Part shown: positions 20,230 through 29,105 of the stretch, piece after piece | Layout of the letters: each line of letters begins with the position of its first letter | How positions within the stretch are numbered: position 1 is the first letter of the stretch | Assembly (NCBI GenBank): GCA_033807775.1 | Contig: CM066317.1 | Location: 16,503,370-16,567,369 of the forward strand | DNA length: 64,000 nucleotides | Reading direction: 5' to 3' | DNA from: Saussurea involucrata | Lineage: Eukaryota > Streptophyta > Magnoliopsida > Asterales > Asteraceae | Made by a program: the position numbers and the translations under genes | The notes under the pieces: generated by a model | The model's database searches: none | What the model saw: only the letters and a program-made list of their open reading frames with translations | Told to the model about the DNA's origin: nothing

Positions 20230-23200
20230 ATGGCCTCTGCTGACATTTCTACCGCTGAGAAAACTGCTGCTGAGGAACTAGAGATAATTAAGGCTCCTCA
20301 GGTTAAGTTCTCTCTGGATGAAATAGATTGGACCAAGTCTAACAACCTGTATGCGTTTTTCGAGTTTCCTCCTCGAAAGCAAGTCACACATCTGGATGAT
20401 GTTGTGAACTTTCTGAAAAATTCGTGTATCTCAACAGCCCTGACAATCACTCCTCCTGCCAATCAGCTACTACTATCCCAGTTCTGGTACTCTGCCAGAC
20501 ACTCTTAGCTACCCTCTGCCAAAGATCCCTCGAAAACAATTGACTGTATTCTCTGTGATACAGAGTATGGCATGTTCAAAATCACCCCTGCCATTCTTCG
20601 CAAATCCCTGAACCTTCCCGTAGCCACAAAAGAAAACCCTTTTGTTCCTTTCCCTGACCACAAAAAGATCGCTGACAGGGAAGCCATTACAGCATTTTTT
20701 GATGCGATGGGGTACATTTGGGAAACTGGGAGAGACAAGAAGCCAGAGAAGAAGCTGACTCTCATTAAGAAGTCAAAAATGCCCAGCGAGATGAACTTCA
20801 TCTTCGCTCATTTAATCAGCTGCATGACTGCTAAGACCGGCTCCTCTGACCAAGCCGCTCAACCTCAGCAAGCAATGGGATACGCTCTGCTGAAAGGTCT
20901 ACACATAGACTGGGCATCAATAATCTATGATGACCTAGTGCAGAAAGTAGACTCTGCCGCTGACAGACCTCCATGGGTTCCATACCCCCGATTCATCAGC
21001 GTCGTCTTCCAGACAGGCCTGAAGGACAGCTACCCGCAAGAGGGTGACCTGAAACTCTCTCAGGTTGGCCCTAAGGTACTTAACTTCAAACCGGTGGAAA
21101 ACGAGGTACGTCTTTCTACCCTTTTAACTCTTCTTAAATCTACTTCTTCTATTTCGGTGGCAACTTCAGCGACAATACCCATCGCTGATACCCAGGCCAC
21201 AAAATCCACTCCTTCAAGAAAAAGGAAACACTCCGCAACCCAACTTGATTCTAAAAGGATCAAGAAAACAAAGGAGCAACCCCAGCAATCTCATGCTGAA
21301 GACTCCTTAGCTCATCTTCAAGAGCTGAAGGAAAGTTTTGTGGTACGCTCTGCCACACCTGAACAAACTACCCATTCTATCCCAGCTTCAGCGTCTCTAA
21401 ACGCTGAAGTTACAAACTTGGAACCGACCCAACCTCCTCCAGTCTCTCAAAAGACTGAAGAAGCGATTCTCAGCGATTCCAACGTTGAACTCCGCACCCA
21501 ACCTAAACTCTCAACCATCGCTTCTCCCTCCAATCTATTGGACTCACCTCCAAAAATCACTGGAGATGCCATCATTCCTCCAGAAGCTAAAGCTGATGCT
21601 TCTCAAGGAATAATGACGACAGGACCTGCAGAACTAACCATGCGTACCCGTACTCTCGCTGACGACATGGAACACTTTTCAGGACACCGTGATTTCGACG
21701 AATTCATCAATCCTCCTGCAGGTATACACCAACCCATAAACACTGTAACTGAACCCCAAACTTCTGAGCTTTCCTCTGTTCATAAGTACTTATTTGTTAC
21801 AGGTCCTAATTTGGGAGATCTCAACGATTCTCTGAAGAACGTGGAGATAAAGCTGACAGGTCTCACCACCACTCTTTCCGACAACTCTACAGCTGTAACA
21901 AACGCTAGAGAGAACCTTTTAAAGCTGACGAAAGTGGTGGAAGAAAAAGCCTCCAAAGAAGATTTGGAGAAGGTTGACAAAAGCCTCAGCGACTTCGCCA
22001 AGGTGCTCGCTGACATCTACACGGACTACCTCTCCATCAAAACTTCAGTTTCATCCATGTCCAGCGAAGTAACAACGCTGAAGACATCGGTTGGAACACT
22101 CAAAGGAGATATGTCTGCTGTAAAGACAAATGTGAACTCTCTGACGACTGACTTAAGCTCTGTAAAGACTGACGTTGGTTCGATGAAAACAATGATGGAG
22201 CAGCTACTGAACAAAGCGAATGCTCCTGCCCCTGCTCCTGCTCCTGCACCTGAGAGCTTCACGCAAGCTGATCGTGATGTTCTCTTGAAGATCAATCCTG
22301 CTATATATGGCCTTGAAGACAGATTAGCAAAGATTGAAGGTCATGTAGGATTCTCTGGCCAAGAAGACAGAGAAACTACAACTGCTGAGTCAACACATTC
22401 CTCCCCCATTCATCATGAAGAAGGGGGGGAGAAGAAGAACTCTGAAGACCTTCTCCACGATGAATCTATCGAGGAGGAGAAGACTCAAGACCTCACTCTT
22501 GCTGAAGAGAGTGAGAAGACATCCGAAGCAACAACCGCTGGACCTCAGGGAGATGAAAACCCTGAGGAAACCGAGAAGCTCGCCTCTATATCTGAGGGGG
22601 AGCAACTCGAAGATAAAGCTGAGGAATCTGAATCTGAAGCTGAAGACGAAGAAGCCATCGATCTATCTGATGAAGAACCATCATCTTCTCCAAAGAATGA
22701 TGATGACGACGACGATGATGATGACTCCTTCATTGTCAAGCCTGCTCAGAGGACGATCGCTCTCAAGGGGATCTTAATAAAAGAACCATCAGGGGAGTAG
22801 ACCAAGACAAAGCCCTCAGCATCAGAAGCTGAGAAAGGCAAAGGTAAAAGCGTCACTGAAGATGACAATCTGACGATCTTGCTCTCAAAGCCGGTTTGTC
22901 AGGTACACTAAATCTTACTCCATCCCTCCTCTATCCATACACTATCAGTTCTACTATCCAAGCCTATACACTTGAACCAATTTCCTTTCTCTGATTCTAC
23001 CCAAGTTCTTACTTGTAAGATCGCTGTGTTTCAGCTAGTCCTATCCCCTGTTTGAGGATATCGTTGAAGTTTCCACAACTGCGACTTCACCAACAATAAT
23101 ACCAGCTGCTACTGAAGAAAAAATCCCAGTCTTAGATTTGATCTCTGAGACTGATGAACCTGAAGAACAGCTACTCTCGCGCAAACGCAGACCTTCCTTA

Positions 23201-24297
23201 GCTCCTCAAAAGCTAAGTGAAGAGGATCAGAAAAGAAGAGAAGAGATAATAAAGCAGTTCGAAGATCAAAGAATAATTCTGAGGCGTGATCAACTTCCTT
23301 CTATTCCTCCAAAGTTCAAAATTTCTAAAAAGGAATTCAAGGATCACATCAGAGCTGAACGCCTACTCGCTGAAAGAAAAGAAGCTGAAGAAAAGGACAG
23401 AGAATACGCCATCCAGCTTTCTCAACGATCAGTGAAAGACCCCAAGCTGAAAAGAGCTCCAATTGAAGTTCAACGTCAGCTGTGGGAAGATGCCCAGAAG
23501 ATAACTGAAGAAAAGAGAACTGTGTCTCAGTCCACTTTAGCCTGGTGCAAAGAAAAGGTAAATTTCAGACTCTCTCCTGCCAGAATCATCAAGGTACTCA
23601 TCTCTGGAAGATCAACCCTAAAAATTGCAATCGCTAAAATCGAGATATTCAGAGACAATAACCAGTACGAGAAATTCTATGCTGATGCCATAACGAAGTA
23701 CGGTCTCTTTGAATGGTTGGAGATCAGGTTAGCCATACAGAAGTCTCAGTCTAAGTACAAAGAACATTTCGAAAAGCTAATAAACAAGCAGATCGACATG
23801 GTTTACTCTTGTGTGGATATTCCTCCTCCTCCTCCTCTCGAAAGTCAGAAAAGAAAGGCCTCAGCGAAGAAGAAGAAGTCTAAATCTTCAAATGATGGCC
23901 CTATCATTCGAAATGAAACATGTATTGGTTTTTCCCGAGTTGAAGTCCTTGGTCCTGACCCTGATCTTTCCGGACTCGACACATCTCTACCTGAAGGTGA
24001 GACTTTCATCCCTGGAAAATTCCTAAGTGAACCCTATGGGATATTCTTCCTTGACTACGATGGTCGACAGCATTTTCAACGCATCTCTTAACTTCACATC
24101 ACTCCCATTGAACATCTGAGAGATCTTATCTACTGGTGTGACTTTAGGAATGATCTTCAGGCAAGACATCTAAAACCCTTGATTTTTGAAGAAGCGCTGA
24201 TCAAAAGAAAACAAGGTGTAACTGTTCCTGACTGGATGATTCCCACATCAATGACCCTTGATGAACTTCTCATTAAGGAAGAACCCTTTATAAGCTA
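20230..24297 (+). pseudogene. extra 3' ORF of SIRE-like element (env-like position)
   Basis: A single long reading frame broken by stops at 20506-20508, 22798-22800 and 24089-24091, with a frame change between 22900 and 23138. The N-terminal part (about 300 residues) is globular: STALTITPPANQLLLSQFWY, FKITPAILRKSLNLP, WVPYPRFISVV. It resembles proteins encoded in the same place by other eudicot SIRE elements. A Ser/Pro-rich segment, coiled coils (about 21780-22220), an APAPAPAPAP repeat and acidic runs follow. The last part contains YGIFFLDYDGRQHFQR and ends EEPFIS. No signal peptide or transmembrane segment is evident, so 'envelope' would be a misnomer. Its function is unknown. Confidence 0.8.
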
Positions 24298-24565
24298 ATA
24301 TGATCACACATTTCTCTATTGTATCAGTTATTCTTTTGTACTTGTAATTTATTTCGCTTGCACTTGTAATCTTTCCATTTCCCTTTGTAACCTGATTCAA
24401 AGTTTTAAAGAAAGATTTCAGCGAAAGTACTTTACTCCATCAGTACAGAAAAGATCCTAGAAAACAGTAAAAGGGACAAATATTTTATGAGTTCTTTTTA
24501 TCCTTATGTTTTTCACTAAATAGCAATTTTCTCTGTTGCTATGTCATAATCAAATAGGGGGAGAT
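24298..24565 (+). other. SIRE 3' untranslated region and polypurine tract
   Basis: A short non-coding stretch with 'ctttgtaa'/'cttgtaat' words, ending in the polypurine tract AAATAGGGGGAGA (24552-24564) directly before the 3' LTR. Confidence 0.8.
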
Positions 24566-25524
24566 TGTTGATCCAAACCCTCAGCGATTTGATAATGACC
24601 CTCTCTTATATACTTAGTGAAAATTGTAAGTAAACAATATGTATTAGAGTTTCACTATCGCTGATAAGTACTAAGATCTTACAGTACCGCTGATAGGAAC
24701 TCTCGCACTTTAGATTAAACATTCAGCGAACACTGTTCACCATATAGCTCTGAGTCTGTTCAGTCCTTATGGTGATCGCTGATAAGTTAGTTGTTTACTT
24801 ATAATCTCTGAAGACAAGTTTCACGTCAACATAGGTTCTACGCTGAAGTCGAAGATCAAGCTCAAGAACCAACGACAAGTCTCCTAATGAACTGATGCGG
24901 ATCAGCGAAGACTCAGATTTGTCCACTCAACGTGAAGTATCAAGTACATGACTTCAGCTATCGCTGAACTTTATCATTCGCTGATAATATGATAAAGCTC
25001 TGATTCATCGAAAGCTGATCATGAAGTCCTCCGTACAAAATACTGTTGTCTTAACCTCCCTTGCACGACTCCGTACGAGATGTCAGAAAAAGAACCTTAT
25101 TATCTGAAATCGTACAACTACTCTGATACTACATTGTTCATTCCATGCGGCTACTAAGGTTGTCAACAAAGGTCAATGACATGCAACCAACCAGCTGATG
25201 ACACGTGTAAAGTGTAAACTGACTTGCATTAAATGCATGCAGTATATAAGAAGACGAACTCACTTCATTTGAAGTAACTTGCTAACTATGGGCAAGTTCA
25301 TCCTTCTTATCTTGATAGGTTATTATTCGTAATCTCCTTATCTTTCTTAGTGCAAGAAACCTTAGTGTTCCAACTTGTTTAGATTTAGGTTTATCCTTAA
25401 TCTTGTTTCCGCAACAAGCTGTAAATTGTTAATGATTTATCAATAAACAATTTAGAAAAGTAAATTTGTGTGTTTGTATTCAACCCCCCCTTCTACAAAC
25501 TTGTATAGCCCTTCGGGACCAACA
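24566..25524 (+). repeat. 3' LTR of SIRE-like element (complete)
   Basis: 959 bp from TGTTGATCC to GGACCAACA. TATA box GTATATAAG is at about 25242. The motif CGCTGA/TCAGCG occurs about nine times. Followed by TAGCC in Tat LTR sequence. Confidence 0.93.
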
Positions 25525-26125
25525 TAGCCGTTGATCAAAGCATTAATGGAGCTAATTAATAACGCGAAGACTATAAATACCAAGCTAAGTCTTCACATCA
25601 AGGGGAGGGGGCGAACATCCGATACACATCAGCAATCATCAGCGAGCAACATCCAAACTCCTAGCGAAGAACATTCAAACTCTGGAAATCAAGTATTGAA
25701 AGCCAGAATCCCACAAAGAACTCAAGAACACTCGAAGGAAGGCTCAAGTTAACGTTCTCGACGCACGACAACAGCTTCCAACCAACAGTTGTTTACACTT
25801 GTATTCACACACGACAAACACTTGTTTTACATTCCAAACACTTGTACTTTATATTTCGAAGCATTTCCTTCATCTGTATTGTAACCATCGTACGACCGAC
25901 GCCAGTACCAAGGACATCGCCCCTGATTGGCGACCATAGTGCAGCGACGACATCCCTTGTCGTCCGCAGGTTTTTTCCTCGTTTGAGGTTTTTCCTGCGT
26001 CATCAAAATCCCTTGTCTCCTTTATTTTTATCCTCGTCGCACGTCTCGTCGAAAGATCCTTTCTTTAGTTGTTTAAGTCCACATCGACCTTAAGTTGTAC
26101 TTTGGTGCGATTTTTGGCATTAACA
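25525..26125 (+). repeat. partial Tat LTR, plus strand (3' two thirds)
   Basis: It aligns with 59920-60419 of the complete Tat LTR: GGAGCTAATTAAT, the TATA box GACTATAAATACC (about 25570), CATCGCCCCTGATTGGCGAC and the end TTTGGCATTAACA. Its 5' part is missing because the SIRE-like element inserted here and a deletion followed. On the right it abuts Tat integrase codons on the opposite strand (VFQEGD), so it was probably a solo or partial LTR inserted into that integrase gene. Confidence 0.88.
25965..25999 (+). promoter_or_regulatory. inverted repeat in Tat LTR (R/U5 region)
   Basis: CGCAGG and CCTGCG flank an inner CCTC/GAGG pair across T-runs, a 35-base stem-loop-like palindrome. The same block is at 60261-60295, and an imperfect reverse copy lies in the LTR at about 8968-9016. 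Downstream of the TATA box it would lie in the RNA and could act in 3' end formation or packaging. Confidence 0.6.
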
Positions 26126-26890
26126 GTCGCCTTCTTGAAAGACTTTAGCTTTGACATTCTTGTTGAAATGTCGCTCGACCGCTTGCTTCTGCGACGCCCT
26201 TCTGATCAATGCTGATTCTCTAAGCTCTTCAAGGGCGTCGAGGTCATAACTTAAATCAACCAGGTTGTGGTCGACGGAAGTATGCCTCGAGGTTGGGAGC
26301 TGGACCTCGACCGACAAGACTGCTTCACAACCATAGACCAGAGAGAAAGGGGTTTGTCCTGTGGACGTGCGTGGTGTCGTGCGATTCGCCCACAGGACCG
26401 AAGGGAGTTCTTTGACCCACTTTCCCTTGGCATCTTTTAACCTTTTCTTGATCGAAGCAATAATGGTCTTATTGCTCGACTCAGCAAGTCCATATGCCTG
26501 GGGATACCTGGGGGTCGAGGTCGTCAGCTTGATATTGCAGTCTTCACATAACTGTCGAGTCCTGTTGCTTATGAACTGGGATCCATTGTCGCAGACAATT
26601 TTGGATGGAATCCCAAACCTGCATATGATGTTAGTCTGGATAAAAGAGACGACTTCCTTGTCCCGAACTTGGGAAAAAGCAGCTGCTTCTACCCACTTAG
26701 AGAAATAATCCGTAAGTACGAGGAGAAATACCTTTTGCCCTGGGGCAGGTGGTAGCTTGCCGACAATATCCATTCCCCATCTCATGAAGGGCCATGGGAT
26801 CAATGTCGAGTGTAAAGGTTCAGAAGGTTTACGGGATGTACCTGAATGTCGTTGACAGGGATCACAGTTATGGACATACCTGGCGGCGTC
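26126..26890 (-). pseudogene. Tat integrase core (minus strand)
   Basis: Read on the minus strand. Stretch 26890-26804 gives YVHNCDPCQRH, the CC half of the zinc finger. An ORF from 26803 follows, with the catalytic triad in GMDIVG, VCDNGSQF and YGLAESSNKTI, then WANRTTPRTSTGQTPFSLVYG. It ends at VFQEGD where a plus-strand Tat LTR cuts in. A stop codon at 26891-26893 separates it from the preceding domain in the same frame. The C-terminus survives at 12464-12617. Confidence 0.9.
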
Positions 26891-27660
26891 TTATTGCAGT
26901 GTTGGCCAAAAATAACCTTGTCGAGAGATACGATTGGCCAAACTGCGACCTCCTGAGTGATTGCCACACTCTCCATCGTGCATCTTTTGAAGGATCTTCT
27001 GAACTTGACTTTTGCTGATGACGCATCTCAGGTTTAAGCCTGTCAATGATCGTCGATAGAGTCTATCTTCGATCACGACATACCTGGATGCTTTGAATCT
27101 GATCTTCCGAGCTTCTATCTTGTCTTCTGGGAGTTGGTCGTGCATGAGGAATTTTCGGACGTCGCACGACCAATCATCTTCTTGGACTTCGATCTGCACG
27201 ACATCATCATTTTCGATAGACAATGTCGCCAAGTGGATCATGGGGATACTGTCGAATATTGGTTCGACTAATGCAGACCCAAGGTTTGCTAAAGCGTCGG
27301 TTTGAGTGTTCTGGTCCCTTGGAATCTGTTCAATAGAAAATGATTTGAATTTTTCGGATTTTTCTTTTGCTACCTTTAGGTACGCTGTCATCTTTGAATC
27401 TTTAGCCACGAATTCTCCCTTCATCTGGTTCATGACCAGGAGAGAATCGCTTTTGACATGTAGCACGGTTGCCCCCGAGTCATGAGCCATATTCATTCCT
27501 ACGATCATGGCTTCGTACTCAACTTCGTTGTTGGTGGTTTTAAAGTCGCACGGAATACACCATTTTGCCTTCCTATGGCGACTTTAAGATGACGCCTAGC
27601 CGTGAACCCCTAGTGTTGGATGAACCGTCGACATACAGAGTCCAGGGTACGTCGTCGTAA
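26891..27660 (-). pseudogene. second (aRNase H-type) RNase H and integrase N-terminal part of Tat pol
   Basis: Minus strand. It begins with WTLYVDGSSNTRGSRLG, continues after a frame break near 27540-27575 with NNEVEYEAMIVGMN, then LHVKSDSLLVMNQMKGEF and TDALANLGSA. These are motifs of the additional archaeal-type RNase H that distinguishes Tat elements. It then runs into the integrase N-terminus (RLYRRSLTG, MHDGECGNHSGGRSLA). The frame ends at a stop at 26891-26893. Confidence 0.88.
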
Positions 27661-28700
27661 GTCGCCATAGTAGACACTTCGAGCTCTGCTTCTTTTTCCA
27701 GCTCAGGGCTGAAATCAACAATGAAATCCGCCAAGGCTTGCGATTTGATCGCGGTCCTTGGTTTGAAATCGACATCGTAACTGCTGAGATATATGCTCCA
27801 TTTTGCCAAACGACCTGTCAACTCAGGTTTCCTCAAGACAGACTTAAGAGGAAAGTTAGTCACGACAGTAATAGGATGCGATTCAAAATAGTGTCTCAAT
27901 TTTTTAGCGGCTGTGACTAGCGACAAAAGCAGTTTTTCCATAGAGGAATACCTGGTCTCGGCGTCCAAGAGAGATTTACTTACATAGTAGATCGGCAGTT
28001 GCTGCTTTTCATCTTCTCATGTCAGGACGACACTTACTGCATTAGGACTAACAGCCAAATATAGCTGCAAGACCTCATGGTCGTGAGGATTTGACAACAA
28101 AGGAGGCGACGCCATATATTCTTTTAATTTTTGCAGTGCTTGCTCATGATCGTCTGTCCAGTCGAAGCCTTTATTTTTCCTGAGGACATTATAAAATAAA
28201 TGGCATCTATCCGAGGATCGAGAGATAAACCTGTTCAAAGCTGCCACCCGACCAGTGAGCCTTTGGACTTCTTTGAAATTTCTTGGAGATTTGATCTCGA
28301 TGATAGCTTTGAACTGGTCGGGGTTGGCCTCGATTCCTCTGCGAGTGACCATATAACCCAGGAATTTCCCGGCACTGACACCAAAGGAGCACTTCGTCGG
28401 GTTGAGCTTCATGCTATATTTTTGGAGAATATCGAACGACTGCCTCAAATGCTCCACGTGGTCGACTGTTTGCTTCGACTTGACTAGCATGTCGTCGATG
28501 TACACTTCCATCGTGTCGCCAAGATGGTCTTTAAACATTTTATTCACCAGGCGCTGGTAGGTAGAACCTGCATTTTTTAGTCCGAAAGGCATAACCTTAT
28601 AACAGTAAATACCTCGATCCGTCATGATTGCAGTATTTTCTTGGTCCTCGACGTGCATCAGGATCTGATTGTATCCAGAATAAGCATCCATGAACGTCAA
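27573..28700 (-). pseudogene. reverse transcriptase and first RNase H of Tat pol
   Basis: Minus strand. RT begins inside the domain at TLTFMDAYSGYNQI (28700 downward) because the upstream part is lost. The active site is VYIDDMLVKS and the thumb follows. The frame is broken near 28015 (stop after NAVSVVLT) and resumes with RNase H: YYVSKSLLDAETRYSSMEK, HPITVVTNFPLK and the connection region SYDVDFKPRTAIKSQALADF. It adjoins a plus-strand Tat LTR start at 28701. Confidence 0.92.
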
Positions 28701-29105
28701 TGTTTGGGCAAATTTTCATAGGTCTCGACCACGACCAGAGAAGGTAAGACACATATTATGAGCTATACCGATGAAGACCCGAAGAACCTCCGTCGTCCCT
28801 CCTAAAAGGTAAGTCGAGAGTTCCTCACGACACTCGACCTCGACGTCGCCCGTTCCGCACGACCGTCGCATAAAACCGTGCGACCTCGACCGACTAACGC
28901 GTTATATAACTGTTGTGTTTGTTCAATGTTTAATGCAGGAGTCAAAGTCATTTATGGACAACGGCTATAACCGACGAAATTAGTTATGAGCATCTAAACT
29001 CACATTGAAGACGACGACCGTTACAACAATCATCAAAGATCTTAATGAGTCAATTAAAGTCATCCGAAGACTATAAAATCCCAGCTCAATCATCAGTTCA
29101 AGACA
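28701..29105 (+). repeat. partial Tat LTR, plus strand (5' half)
   Basis: It begins TGTTTGGGCAAATTTTC, followed by CTCGACCACGACCAG, matching the start of the LTR at 59560. It continues through AAGTCGAGAGTTCCTCACGAC (28812 on) to GACTATAAAATCCC (29070), where it is cut by the Athila element. The left edge is flush against codons of a minus-strand RT, so the LTR was inserted there or joined by recombination. Confidence 0.85.

Larger units (their letters stand above)
12613..25524 (+). mobile_element. SIRE-lineage Ty1/copia element, 5' LTR truncated
   Basis: 12.9 kb. Order: partial 5' LTR (12613-13452), primer site, gag, protease-integrase-RT-RNase H, about 1 kb spacer, a large extra 3' ORF, polypurine tract, complete 3' LTR (24566-25524). 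The size, long LTR and extra ORF after pol are typical of the SIRE (Maximus) lineage. It inserted into a plus-strand Tat LTR (right side 25525 onward). The left flank is Tat integrase, so a deletion removed the first 123 or so bases of the 5' LTR and its flank. Stops and frameshifts interrupt gag, pol and the 3' ORF. Confidence 0.92.

Noticed and set aside
20230..24297. Calling the SIRE 3' ORF an envelope gene
   Set aside because: No signal peptide, no membrane span and no cleavage site visible; only the genomic position suggests it.
28701..28720. Reading the TGTTTGGGCAAA at 28701 as plain RT coding (FAQT) with no LTR
   Set aside because: The next 400 bases match the Tat LTR start at 59560 and include its TATA region, so it is an LTR; the overlap with RT codons is a short homology at the junction.
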